Assembly: GCF_019733465.1 (NCBI RefSeq)
Contig: NZ_JACVQL010000033.1
Span: 1-64,000 of the forward strand
Source of the DNA: Actinotalea ferrariae
Lineage (GTDB): Bacteria; Actinomycetota; Actinomycetes; Actinomycetales; Cellulomonadaceae
Direction of reading: 5' to 3'
DNA length: 64,000 nt
The notes beneath the pieces are model-generated. The model had not been told where the DNA came from. It worked only from the letters and a program-made list of their open reading frames with translations, and ran no database searches. This document shows, piece after piece, positions 40,274 through 50,128 of the stretch. A program made the position numbers and the translations under genes. The stretch's first letter is position 1, and each line of letters starts with the position of its first letter.

Positions 40274-43165
40274 TCAGCGGCCGAGCACAGGTCCATCGGC
40301 GGACGACGGCGGCCCGGGGGTCAAGTGGTGCGACGCAGGCTGTGGAGGCACAACGCTCCACGGCTGCTGTGGACGCGCAGGTGGCACGATCGGCGCGGCC
40401 CGGCCGGGGTGGTAGGTGTCCCAGGTCTCGGTGGCGCTGGGCTCGGCGTGACTCGTCGCGAGGATCTGCTCGAGCACCTCGCGGCCCGACGACGGCGCCT
40501 GGCCGGGCAGGCACTCCGGGTCGCCTTGGTCGACGACGACGTAGGTGTGGTTGGCGTGGCGGCCGCGGCTCATCGCGACGTAGAGGTCCTCGCGGCCCAT
40601 CCCCGGCGTGGCGATGGTGTGAGTCTCGTCGACGGTCATGCCCTGGGTGCGGGCAATCGTTGTGGCGTAGCCGAGTTCGACGTGCTCGGCGACGTAGTCG
40701 GCCGGGATGCGGACTGTGGCGGCCCTAACGTCGCTCGCTGGCCTGACTCGGAGGGACCCGTCGGGAAGGACGGCGGCCACGTCCCACAGGGCGCCGTTGC
40801 GCACGAACCCGTCGGCGGTGGTCAGGCGGCGGTGGTTGCGGCGGGTGACGATCCGGTCGCCGACGCCGGCCGTCAGCCCGTCGTGCAGGCTCACCCCGGC
40901 GGGGAGGACGTCGCCGCTGGTGATGCGGTCGGCGCGGATGCGGGCGTTGAGCTCGCGGACGGTCCGGTTGTCGACCGCCTGCAGGACCGCGACTTGGCCC
41001 TGCTCGCTCGCGGTGGTGACGGCGTCGATCGCGGCGTCGAGCATCGCGTTGTTGTCGCCCGAGGTGATGGCGCCGTGAGCCTCGTAAGCTTCGAGCGCGG
41101 CCGGGTGGGCGCGGCGCAGCTCGAGGCTGGCCCGGGCCTCCCACGGGTTCGCGAACCGCCAGAGGCTGGTGAGCTCGGCGGTCGGTCCGCGGCGGGCGAG
41201 CATGCCGAACGCGCCCCCGGCGTCGACCGACCCGCGCTGCAGGTGGTCCCCGACCAGCAGCACCTTCGCCGTCGCCGCCCGTGCCTGCTCGACGATCGCC
41301 GCCAGGGCGCGAGTGTCCGCGAGAGAGGCCTCGTCGACGATGACGAGCTGGCCGGGGGAGAAGCGCCACCGGTCCTGCTCGGCGCGCAGCCGCCAGTGCT
41401 CCTCGTTCGCCGCGCGTTGGTCCCGGTAGTCCCGGGTCGCCATGCGGGCGACGGCGTCGGCGTACCGCATGGCTCGGGTGGTGGCGCCGTCGCCGGTGGA
41501 CTCGTGCAGCCACTTCGCGGTCGTCTCGCACGGGATCCCGAGCGACTCCGCCAGCGCGCGGGCCGCCGTGGCCGACGGCGCCAGCCCGACGACGGACCCG
41601 ATGCCGTGCCGCCAGAACGACGTCAGCGCGGCGAGCGTGGTGGTCTTCCCCGACCCAGCCGGCCCGACCAGCACGTCGAGCAGTCGCCCGGAGGTGATGA
41701 CGGCCTCGGCGGCCGCGCGCTGGTCCGGGGCGAGGGCGCCGAGGTGGCGCTCGGTCCGCAGCTGGATGGCGCCGAGCATCTCCGCGGGCCGGTGCGGTGC
41801 GCCGGTGGTCTCGGCGGCGTCCAGGAGCACCTTCTCCGCGCCGAGCAGCTCGGTCGAGGTGAACAGCGACTCCCCGACCCGCCGCGTCATCGGGTCGCGG
41901 TTGTCGTCCAGGTGCACGCACGCCGCCGCGGCCTGGGCGGTGACCTCGTTGAGCAGCGCCCGTCGCTCCGCCGGGGACGCCATCCGTAGCAGCTTCGACG
42001 CCCGAACCGCCGCGGCGCCGAGGTTCCACGTCGTCCACACCGATCGCCGCGTCGACACGTCGTCGAGCACCTGGGCGACCATCGCCGCCCGTACCTCCGG
42101 GCCGACGTCGTGCGCGTGCAACGCCCGCCCGTAGGTGCCTGCCAGTGCCCGGACGGCGAGGTCGCGCGGCTCGAGCCCGGTCAGCGCGCGGGCGCGGTTG
42201 GCCCAGTCCGCCAGCAGATCCGCGAGCGGTCGGACGGTCTTCAGCGGCCGGGTAGCGCGGGTCAGGTGCTGACGCGCACGCGTCGTCTCCACGCGCGTCG
42301 GCGCGCGGCCGTGGGTGGTTTCGAACTGGGCGAGCCACTCCTGCTCGGCGCAGTGGATCGCCTCGGCCCGGGTCGAGAAGTGGGCGAGCAGGTCCTCGTC
42401 GATCCCGTCGACCTCGAAGGCGGGGTTGCGGCGCGGTCCGCGGTCACGCATCGACCACTCCACGGGCAGCCGCAGCGCGAGCTCATCCGCGAAAAGCGCG
42501 TCATAGAGCTCCGAGACAGTGACGACCGCCGCATGGACGGTGCGCCCGTCCAGGCTCCGCCACGCGCCGTCCGGGCCCTGGACCTTATTGGCGATGACGA
42601 CGTGGGTGTGCAGGTTCGGGTCACCGGCGCGGGTGTCCCAGTGGTCGAACGCCGCGGCGACCATCCCGCGGGTGCGGACCTGATGACGGCCCGCCTCGCC
42701 GATGCGCGTGCGGATGACGCGCTGCTCGACGAACTCCAGCGATGACGCCAGCGCTGCCCGGTGAGCGTCATAGACGATGACGCGCGTCGCGTCATCGGAC
42801 AGCGCCCACAGCACCGACACCGACTTCGGTGCGGTGAACGTCAGGTCGAACCCGACGACCGCGTGACGTTTCCCGTCATCGAAACGGCCATACCGTCGGC
42901 CGAGAGCGTCATCGGTCAGCGGGTCCACGCCATCGCGGAACACCGTCGTCATCGCCGCCTCGGTCACGACGTCGCCCGGGCGGAGCCGCCGGGTCGCGTC
43001 ACCCAGGCCGGCGAGTCCCTCGCCGTACCAGCGGCCGGCAGGGTTTCCGGTCTGCTCGTAGTACGCGGTCAGCGACGCGTTCGGCTCGAGGCCGGCGTCG
43101 CCCGCGGCAACGTGCCGGGTCAGGTAGGCGTACCCGTCCCCAGCCGCCAGCTTGTGCATCGACAT
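40274..43165 (-). CDS. MobF-type relaxase-helicase (TrwC/TraA-like)
   Basis: A 963-residue conjugative relaxase. The ATG at 43165 (MSMHKLAAGDGYAYL) gives the proper relaxase start with early tyrosines (Y12, Y14). The three-His metal site is His175, His186 and His188 (FDHWDTRAGDPNLHTHVV). The helicase has Walker A at 501-508 (G-P-A-G-S-G-K-T) and Walker B VIVDEASLADTRAL near 600, with later helicase motifs ending in VAMSRGRHANHTYVVVD. It nicks oriT and unwinds the transferred strand. The oriT is expected close upstream (43,166-43,351). No coupling protein or T4SS is present. Confidence 0.9.
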   Translation of the reverse strand: MSMHKLAAGDGYAYLTRHVAAGDAGLEPNASLTAYYEQTGNPAGRWYGEGLAGLGDATRRLRPGDVVTEAAMTTVFRDGVDPLTDDALGRRYGRFDDGKRHAVVGFDLTFTAPKSVSVLWALSDDATRVIVYDAHRAALASSLEFVEQRVIRTRIGEAGRHQVRTRGMVAAAFDHWDTRAGDPNLHTHVVIANKVQGPDGAWRSLDGRTVHAAVVTVSELYDALFADELALRLPVEWSMRDRGPRRNPAFEVDGIDEDLLAHFSTRAEAIHCAEQEWLAQFETTHGRAPTRVETTRARQHLTRATRPLKTVRPLADLLADWANRARALTGLEPRDLAVRALAGTYGRALHAHDVGPEVRAAMVAQVLDDVSTRRSVWTTWNLGAAAVRASKLLRMASPAERRALLNEVTAQAAAACVHLDDNRDPMTRRVGESLFTSTELLGAEKVLLDAAETTGAPHRPAEMLGAIQLRTERHLGALAPDQRAAAEAVITSGRLLDVLVGPAGSGKTTTLAALTSFWRHGIGSVVGLAPSATAARALAESLGIPCETTAKWLHESTGDGATTRAMRYADAVARMATRDYRDQRAANEEHWRLRAEQDRWRFSPGQLVIVDEASLADTRALAAIVEQARAATAKVLLVGDHLQRGSVDAGGAFGMLARRGPTAELTSLWRFANPWEARASLELRRAHPAALEAYEAHGAITSGDNNAMLDAAIDAVTTASEQGQVAVLQAVDNRTVRELNARIRADRITSGDVLPAGVSLHDGLTAGVGDRIVTRRNHRRLTTADGFVRNGALWDVAAVLPDGSLRVRPASDVRAATVRIPADYVAEHVELGYATTIARTQGMTVDETHTIATPGMGREDLYVAMSRGRHANHTYVVVDQGDPECLPGQAPSSGREVLEQILATSHAEPSATETWDTYHPGRAAPIVPPARPQQPWSVVPPQPASHHLTPGPPSSADGPVLGR

Positions 43166-43351
43166 CACCGACACCACCTCCCCTCGCGACGCCGTCGCTA
43201 CCTGCAGGTGTGCGGAAGCGGGGGAGAAGATGCGCACCTGCCGCCGCGATGGCGTTCAGGGAGATGTGTGCCCGTAGTGCTGCCAACCTCAGGCGGCGCG
43301 CCAAAAGGGGCGCGGCCAGGTGCTTAGAAGAACTGGCGGCAGGATGTCGCT

Positions 43352-43846
43352 GTGAGGCTGACCTCGACCGACGGAACCGAGATCGAGTTGCGGCCCCTGG
43401 GCTATCAGTACCCGGGGATCCGCACCGATGAGCCCGGCGACTGGGACGCCAACTGGCTGTTCATCCGCGGCGAGGCGCGCCCCCGCGACGAGAGAAGCTG
43501 ACACTTTGAGGACGCGTGTCTGACGACGTGGGATGCCCCGGACCTGGCGAGCTGGCTTCGTGGTGTCGTGGCGGACGAGGTCAGCGTGACGCCGCTTCCG
43601 GCGGACGAGGACGAACTCCGTACGTTCACCGAGCCGCACGTCGCCTTCAGCCTGGCGGCGACCGACGAGGGACGCCGAGTCATCCGAGTTCACTTCTCGC
43701 TCGAACCGAGACCCCGGCGAGCATCCCCGCCGGGAGACGACCTGGAGCTCTACGGCTTCTTCGTAACCGTGACGACGACAGTCCCCGAGCTCCTACGCGC
43801 AGCGGAGGAGTGGGACCGCGACCGAGCTCCGTTCCCGCCTCGCTGA
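43352..43846 (+). pseudogene. WapI-family immunity protein with in-frame TGA
   Basis: The GTG at 43352 begins RLTSTDGTEIELRPLGYQYP and DWDANWLFIRGE, the start of WapI-type immunity proteins. At 43499-43501 a TGA interrupts RDERS-stop-HFEDACLTTWDA where the family has Trp (TGG). The same frame then continues to FFVTVTTTV and EEWDRDRAPFPPR at 43846. A single G-to-A change explains the break. No polymorphic toxin is visible next to it. Selenocysteine is not plausible here. The 245 bases that follow hold no gene. Confidence 0.65.
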
Positions 43847-44091
43847 CTCGACGGCCGGCCAGGCCTGGGCCGATGACGCGCCGTGACTCCTCTTGCATCG
43901 TCTTGCGACGATCCAGCCCCTGCCAGCCAAGGTGACCCAGGGCCGCGCGTGGATGTGCTTCCAGCGCGCCCGCACTCGGCCGAAGGTTGGGGTTGGGCCA
44001 CAGCGACATGCCCGCCGAGAGGCCGGTTCATGAACGGTCAGCCCCGTGGATGGGGTGTGGCTACGCTCGCCCCAAGGAGCCTGGGGGAGAC

Positions 44092-46299
44092 ATGAGCACA
44101 GCTGCGGTGAGTCCCGAACTGGTGAGGGTTGCGCTCGGCGCGGCCAGTGGGACGGTGTTTGAGACGTTCGCCAACGCATACTTCGCGCCTCTGTTCGGGA
44201 CGAGCTTCGTGCCGCTCGGCGGTGTGGCCGACGGGGGCGCCGATGCCTGGGACGGCGGACTGTTCGCGGACGAGCAACGGAGTGACGTCTTCTATCAGTC
44301 GAGCATCGAGAAAGATCATCGCGGCAAGATCAGGCGAACCGCGAAGCGCCTCGGCGAGGTCGGTCGAACACCTCGACAGATCGTGCTATTGACGCCGCAC
44401 CATGTTCGCTACATCGACCGTGAGGAAGCCGACCTTACCCAGGAGCTTGACATTACAATCCGGATCCGCGACGGCGGATTCATCACAGCGCACATCAATG
44501 ACACGGATGGCACTCGGGCCGCGTTCGAGCATCACCTCCGTCACTACACCGACTACCTTCGTGTCTTGGGTTCCTCCCGCCGGATACCAGAATCGGCGCA
44601 TGTGAAGAGTCCCGCCGCCTACGTCTTCCTTGCGCAAGAGGTCGAACGCCGCTCAGGGCACCAGTCGCTCGTCGACGCGGTGACGGACGCGCTAGCTCTC
44701 TGGGGGCTGGAAGGCACTGACCCCGATGCCGGAATTCTGCGCACCGCCCCCGAGGTAATGGCGCGGATTACGGAAGCGATACCTACGGCCGCCTCGATCA
44801 TCGAAGGTCGACTCGAACCTCGCTTGGTGGCCATGTCACGAAAGGACCGCCCTGGCGGACGGGCCGTGCGGCGGTATGTCAAGAGCGGAGAATACTGCCT
44901 GCCGTGGGAGACGCGTGAGTCGCTGCTCGAAGAGAACGCTAACGACGCGGCCTTGGTTGAAACGGTACTCGAGGGTCTTGAGGACCGCGCGCTCCATTCC
45001 GGTCAGGAAGTGGCGCCCGCGACGGCAAAGCTTGCTAGCCGTGTCGCATTAAGGGCGCTTCAGTACATCTTCGAGACCGAGGGTCTTGAGTTCGCTCGCT
45101 TCCTCGAGGCGGATGTGGGGGGGACGTACCCAACCGCAGCTGATTCGATAGCTCCCGCTCTCGATGCCGTCCGCGTCGACGGCCGGGTTCGTGCAGAAGT
45201 GGCTGACGCCGCTTTTGCGGCAGTGCGAGGCGTTCTCTACTCCTCGTCAGAGAGCGAGCGGTCCTACCTCAACAAGTTGGCGAAGACCTACGCGATCATG
45301 TTCACTCTGAACACGGAGCCGCGGCTCGTCCGCTTCTTTCAGGAGATGACGTCAGACTTTCGGCTGTACGTTGGCTCGGACCAGCTAATCCTTGCCATGA
45401 GCGAGTCGTATCTTGAGCCTGGTGACCGATCAACTACGAACATGCTGCGAATTGCGGCGGAGATCGGCGCGAAGGTCATCCTGACTGAATCTGCGGTCGA
45501 AGAGGTCGTGAGCCACCTCAGGGCTTGTGATCTTGAGTACCAGAATCACCTGTCGAGAGTCTCTTTGCCGCTCGGTTATGAGTTCATCCGCGAAGTGCCA
45601 CATATTCTCCTGCGCGCATACCTCTACGCGAACGCGAACTTCGATCTCGGCGCGCGCCGGCCTAAAGCGTGGAACGCGTTCCTCAACGGCTTCTGCTCTC
45701 CCGAGACCGTTCACAGGTCGGTTGGGCAGGAGGATATTCGGAGCTACCTCCAGAACGCTTTCGGGCTTGAGTACGAATCCGAGGCGGACCTGCTTGCGCT
45801 TGTCGATGAGGAGGCGGTCGAGCTATTGGCAATGGCGCTCCAGGAGCACAAGAAGACCTATCGCTTGGCATACAATGACGCGTTGGTTGCACTCGCCGTC
45901 TACGGCCGTAGGAATCGGCGTCGTGAGAGATCCCTGAACTCGGAGTTTGGATGGTCAACATGGTGGCTGACGGGCGAGACGAGGATTCTCCAGTTCACTA
46001 GGGACGTGGTGCGGCAGAACGGAGGTCGATACATGATGCGGCCCGACTTCCTCCTGAATTATGCTGCACTCGCGCCGAGCGCCGCCGGCGTGCGGGAGGC
46101 ATTCGCGGGTCTATTCCCAAGCATCCTGGGCGTCCATCTCGGCGGACGGATGCCTTCCGGAGAATTTCACAAACTCATCGATAAGGTGGAGGCTGCCGAG
46201 AGGCTCGAACCGGCTCGACGTGCTGTGGAGATGGCCAAGCTCTCCGACAAGTTGAAGAGCGACTTCGGCAGAAGCTACGCCGGCACGCGCGTCGGCTAG
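44092..46299 (+). CDS. Two-nuclease-domain protein: REase-like N-terminus plus PIN-like C-terminus
   Basis: A 735-residue protein starting at ATG 44092. The N-terminal 130 residues look like a restriction-endonuclease fold: Glu24 in VFETFANAYF, Asp51 in GGVADGGADAWDGG, and FYQSSIEKDHRGKIRRT (Q-x-S variant of the E/Q-x-K motif). After a helical middle, residues of about 435-500 give YVGSDQLILAMSESYLE and VILTESAVEEVVSHL, then YNDALVALAVYG and TWWLTGETRIL, a PIN-like acidic order. Its base composition is visibly less GC-rich than the flanks. Probable single-gene defence effector; the exact family is not recognised. Confidence 0.6.
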   Translation: MSTAAVSPELVRVALGAASGTVFETFANAYFAPLFGTSFVPLGGVADGGADAWDGGLFADEQRSDVFYQSSIEKDHRGKIRRTAKRLGEVGRTPRQIVLLTPHHVRYIDREEADLTQELDITIRIRDGGFITAHINDTDGTRAAFEHHLRHYTDYLRVLGSSRRIPESAHVKSPAAYVFLAQEVERRSGHQSLVDAVTDALALWGLEGTDPDAGILRTAPEVMARITEAIPTAASIIEGRLEPRLVAMSRKDRPGGRAVRRYVKSGEYCLPWETRESLLEENANDAALVETVLEGLEDRALHSGQEVAPATAKLASRVALRALQYIFETEGLEFARFLEADVGGTYPTAADSIAPALDAVRVDGRVRAEVADAAFAAVRGVLYSSSESERSYLNKLAKTYAIMFTLNTEPRLVRFFQEMTSDFRLYVGSDQLILAMSESYLEPGDRSTTNMLRIAAEIGAKVILTESAVEEVVSHLRACDLEYQNHLSRVSLPLGYEFIREVPHILLRAYLYANANFDLGARRPKAWNAFLNGFCSPETVHRSVGQEDIRSYLQNAFGLEYESEADLLALVDEEAVELLAMALQEHKKTYRLAYNDALVALAVYGRRNRRRERSLNSEFGWSTWWLTGETRILQFTRDVVRQNGGRYMMRPDFLLNYAALAPSAAGVREAFAGLFPSILGVHLGGRMPSGEFHKLIDKVEAAERLEPARRAVEMAKLSDKLKSDFGRSYAGTRVG

Positions 46300-46383
46300 G
46301 CGGTACGTGTTTCGTGCTAGAGGCAGTTCAACCTTTCCTCGCCACCGATGTGTCGGCGCTGCCGGCAGGGCCGAGGAGGAGCC

Positions 46384-47807
46384 ATGGTGAACAAGGACCG
46401 GAAGGCGCTCGACCGGATCTTCGACCCTGACGAGTACCTGTGCACCTGGAGCGTCCCGGACGGCAACGGCGGCTGGCGCGAACTGTCGGGGAGCGTGGAC
46501 GCGCGAGTGAACCGTCCTCCGCGAGGCCAGGTCTACGGCGACGTGCCGCTCCACAAGAGCTCCGCGACGGCTGGCCAGACCGTCTTCGCCTTTCCGCAGC
46601 GCGCCGAACTCCCGGCGCTGCGAGCGAGCCTCGCCAACGGTGGCACCCTGATCCTCCTAGACGCAGAGATCTTGTACTGGAGCCCGGGGTCCGGGGACGT
46701 GACCGGCAGCGCTGCCTTGCTCGTTAAGGGCAGGGGGTTCTTCGACCTGATGAAGGACGGCGTCGAACCTGCGGAGCAGCCGGCGCCCCGGCTGGCGGGT
46801 GCGCGCATCCAGATTGCCGCCCTCGACGCTGTCGGCGGTACGGCGCCCATTGACCGGGTCACTAACCCTGCGATCCCCGGCGCACCGAAGGGGCAGTGGA
46901 CCGCGCACACCAACCCGGATGCCGACGTCGAGTGGACGTCGGGCGGTGCGACGCTCCGCGTGGGCTATGCGGGCCGGATGCGCGCGATGGACGCGTTCGA
47001 GTTCGGCCTCCGGTTCAGCCCTGTCGCCACCCTGCAACTTACGGACGGGGTGACGTTGCGCGAGCTGGTGGACAACTACGTCGAGCCGCTGCGCAGGATC
47101 ATTGCCATTTCGACAGGGCGGTCCCGGGACCTGACGTACCTTGCGGTCGAACTCGACGGCGAGAAGGGCTGGTTCCAGGTCTTCGGGTCCTTGATCACCC
47201 AGGAGCCGTACGAGTCATCCTCGAAGGCGGTCAGAGACGTTTCCACCGCGGTCAGGGCACACATGGACGAGCTTTCCTTGCTCGACCTCATCAACCGATG
47301 GCCGCCAGCTGCACGCCGAGCACCACCCGCTAGTCGAGACCTACGGCTCGATGCTGCACGGAGCCGACCAGCACCCGAGATCGCGCTTCCTCCTCCTTAT
47401 CCAGGCGCTCGAGGGGATGCACGGCGCCGAGACACGTGAGCTGTACGACCCAGCGGGTGGCGAAGCACGCGGAGCGACAGGAGACGGTGCTGGCGAGGCT
47501 GAAGGACTTGACCGACGACGACCTGTCTACCCAGGACCGTCGCTTCATCAAGGACAACCTCCAGAAGAGGCCGTCGAGCAGCCTGGACGGCGCCCTCGTC
47601 AAGGGCCTGCGCGCGTCGGGGCGCGCGACCTCTACCTCTGACGCGCTGCGGCACGTTCGCAACGACCTCGCCCACGGGAACCGCGGCTACGCGTTCGACG
47701 AGCTGGATGAGGTCGTCGCGGTGCTCGAGCGGATCGTGCGCGGCCACGCACTGCGACTGCTTGGGTGTCCGGACCTCGTGGTTGCCCGGGTGTTCGACGG
47801 GGATTGA
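46384..47807 (+). pseudogene. ApeA/HEPN-like abortive-infection gene with two frameshifts
   Basis: The ATG at 46384 has GAGGAG upstream. The first frame encodes an ApeA N-terminal-like domain of about 310 residues up to LDLINRWP. One extra base near 47,302 moves the expected continuation (YGSMLHGADQHPRSRFLLLIQALE) to a second frame. Another near 47,445 moves it to a third (TQRVAKHAERQETVLARLKD). The third frame ends with RHVRNDLAHGNRGY, the R-x4-6-H motif of HEPN RNases. The total of about 474 codons equals a normal ApeA length. Either a disabled gene or assembly indels. Confidence 0.6.
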
Positions 47808-48026
47808 CGGGCCGCCACCCGCTCGTTCGAGGGAAGAACGAGAGAAACGCCCGAACGCCACGCGCCCTGTCCAAGGCACAGGGAGCAGCGTCACCTAGTA
47901 GGAATCTGCCGACCGGTGGCCGGGGTGTCGTTCGGGGCCTGGGCGCGCCACTCCGTGATGTCCGGTGTTCCCCCGCCTGGGCGCCGACCCTGACGGGCTG
48001 GTGTGCTGACCTGCCAGCAGAACCGG

Positions 48027-49715
48027 CTACATGCGGATCCGGTCGGGTTCCGTCTCCGCGCCGGCCAGGTGGATTCTCCCCACCGCCATGCGTTCGGCTG
48101 TCTCGGCGATCTCGAGAGCGAGCTTCACCACGGGCGGAGCGGCTGCTGCGTCCTGGCCGAGCTTCGAGACGAGCACGGGGGTCAAGACCTGGGCGACGGC
48201 CACCTTCAGGTTCCTTCCCCACCGAAGCCTCCCGAGGGCGACGCCGAAGTCCTTGCGGCCTGTGCGTGCGTACTCGACGGCGTCGAGTACTTCGGTCCGC
48301 AGATCGGCGCTGTCGTCGATGTGATCCGGGCGCACTGCAAGCAGTGCGTCGACCAGTTCGCCGTCCGTGAAGTTCGCCATCTCATAGGTTCGGGCGTCTG
48401 GCCAGACGCGGACTTTCAGCAGCTCGTCGAGTTCCTCGTCCCTGATCGCACCGCCCTCTTGCCGCTGGACTTCTTCCCGGATCCTGTTCCGGAGTTTCCA
48501 GACGGTCTCATCCCGCTTCTCGGGCGACCACACGTTCTCGGGGTCCATCACGACGAAGATCGGCGTGGGGTTGCGCTCGAGGATCTGGCGGTCGGGAAGC
48601 ACCGCGCGAATCTGGGGTGCGAGGAACCCCGCGAGCTGGTGAGGCCGGTCTCCCGAGGTCTGCTGGTTGACCACGCGCACCCGCTGGCCCAGCCCCAACT
48701 CCTTCAGGAGAGCGGTCATGTGCTCATGCTCCGTGGCGCCTTCGACGACGACCACGACGAGCGGATGGGGCGAGACCGCCAGTTGGGTGAGAGCGTGGTC
48801 AAGGGTGAGCGCCGTCGAGTCCGTCGCGCCGATCCGGTCCATGAACGGGTGCCAGAAGTCGCCCGCCGGCTCCGGGAGCGGGAGCAGGTCTCCCCGTTCG
48901 GCCAGTTCCTCGTGCGCGCGCAGCAGCACCTCGGCTGCGATCCTCTGCCAGACGGCCTGCAGGGCCGCACCCTTCAACTTGAACCAGCCGCGGTGATTAG
49001 AGTGGCGGACGACTTGCCACCAGCCACCGAGCGGGTCGTCGTGATGGGCGATGCTGAGCAGCCAGTTCGCCTGCTCTTGGAGCATTGTGGGTCGGCTGCC
49101 CACAGCGGCGAGTCGAGCAGAGGCATCCAGGGCGCGGCCGGCACGTCGCTGTTCAGCGAAGGTTGATCCTGACGGCGCCGTCCACTTCCCGACGATCGCC
49201 GGGAAGAAGCGGTTGGTGAGCGCCTCTAACGCGATGTGGAACGACCGTTCCTGAACGGCGGCGAGTCTTGCTGCGTCCTCGTCGAAGAAGCCCCCTCGGC
49301 GGTTTGACAGCGTCTGGAGTGCGCCTCGGAGGGCTAGCAACTGCCAGCACGAGAAGAGCCGCTCTCTCGCCGCGGCGCTGTCGGGGCCGGTGGGGCAGGT
49401 GCACGGGTCGATGAGACGTCCGCCCCGTGCGGGCTCGGCAGCGAGGGTCCTGGCATCGTCGTCGGCCTCGACGCTGGGATCGTTTGGTTCCTGGGCACGG
49501 AAGAAGGGGACGAGCAGTCCTAGTCCCTCCAGTTCCTGCAGGGTGCCGTCGCTCAGTCGATGGCCCCAGGTCTTCGCCTCGCGGCGGAACTCGCTGCTGG
49601 TCATTAGCCGTGTTTGTGTGAACGTATGCGGCAGTTGGAGCAGCGTCAGGGTGCTTACAACGGCGTCATCACGGGTCGGCGTCGACACGGTCGAAGCGTA
49701 GGGGAGGAATGCCAT
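48027..49715 (-). CDS. TOPRIM-domain protein, OLD-like
   Basis: A 562-residue protein. About 310 residues of helical N-terminal sequence, with an early HTH-like segment and a CTCPTG pair, precede a TOPRIM-like domain: VVVVVEGATEHEHM (Glu325) and IFVVMDPENVW (Asp391, D-x-E in place of D-x-D). A helical C-terminus follows. The VEGxTE strand is characteristic of OLD/TOPRIM nucleases in phage defence, but no ABC ATPase half is present. It stands alone on the minus strand between the ApeA-like remnant and the toxin-like pair. Confidence 0.6.
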   Translation of the reverse strand: MAFLPYASTVSTPTRDDAVVSTLTLLQLPHTFTQTRLMTSSEFRREAKTWGHRLSDGTLQELEGLGLLVPFFRAQEPNDPSVEADDDARTLAAEPARGGRLIDPCTCPTGPDSAAARERLFSCWQLLALRGALQTLSNRRGGFFDEDAARLAAVQERSFHIALEALTNRFFPAIVGKWTAPSGSTFAEQRRAGRALDASARLAAVGSRPTMLQEQANWLLSIAHHDDPLGGWWQVVRHSNHRGWFKLKGAALQAVWQRIAAEVLLRAHEELAERGDLLPLPEPAGDFWHPFMDRIGATDSTALTLDHALTQLAVSPHPLVVVVVEGATEHEHMTALLKELGLGQRVRVVNQQTSGDRPHQLAGFLAPQIRAVLPDRQILERNPTPIFVVMDPENVWSPEKRDETVWKLRNRIREEVQRQEGGAIRDEELDELLKVRVWPDARTYEMANFTDGELVDALLAVRPDHIDDSADLRTEVLDAVEYARTGRKDFGVALGRLRWGRNLKVAVAQVLTPVLVSKLGQDAAAAPPVVKLALEIAETAERMAVGRIHLAGAETEPDRIRM

Positions 49716-50128
49716 CTGGTCAGGGCGTGTGCGTCACACGGCGTCGTCGACGGCGTGGTTACTCTTTGGACAGACCGCCCCGAGAGTGGCCGATCGGGTG
49801 GTCAGCGGGCTCCGATCGCTGACTCCTGTGATTCACCGGAGCCCCCTGTAGTGCCCGGAAGGGTCGCGGCGCTTGATGCATCGGGTCGAGCGTCGAGTCG
49901 ATAGACCCAGCCCAGTCGGTGTCGTCGGCCGCGTCCGTCGGCCCGAGCATTCGCGTCAGCACGTTCTCCAGTCGCGTACTTGGAGGACCGGCGTGGCACT
50001 TCCAGACCGTCTGCGATGTCTGAACCGCCGCGGCCTCCACGGGAGCCGGGGCGGTTCATACCGCAACGGCGACGCTGGATGCGAGGATCCGAGCCTCCCG
50101 GTCCAACGCGTCACCGATCTTGGTCGCT
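49716..50128. other. Intergenic region, about 410 bases
   Basis: No supported gene. It lies upstream of the TOPRIM gene and downstream of the toxin-like gene. One extra copy of the arm-type word TGGTCAGCG is at 49799-49807. Open frames here are short and lack ribosome-binding sites. Confidence 0.4.

Noticed and set aside
43499-43501. In-frame TGA as selenocysteine codon
   Set aside because: The family has Trp at this place, not Cys. No selenoprotein context or downstream element was seen. A TGG-to-TGA mutation is simpler.
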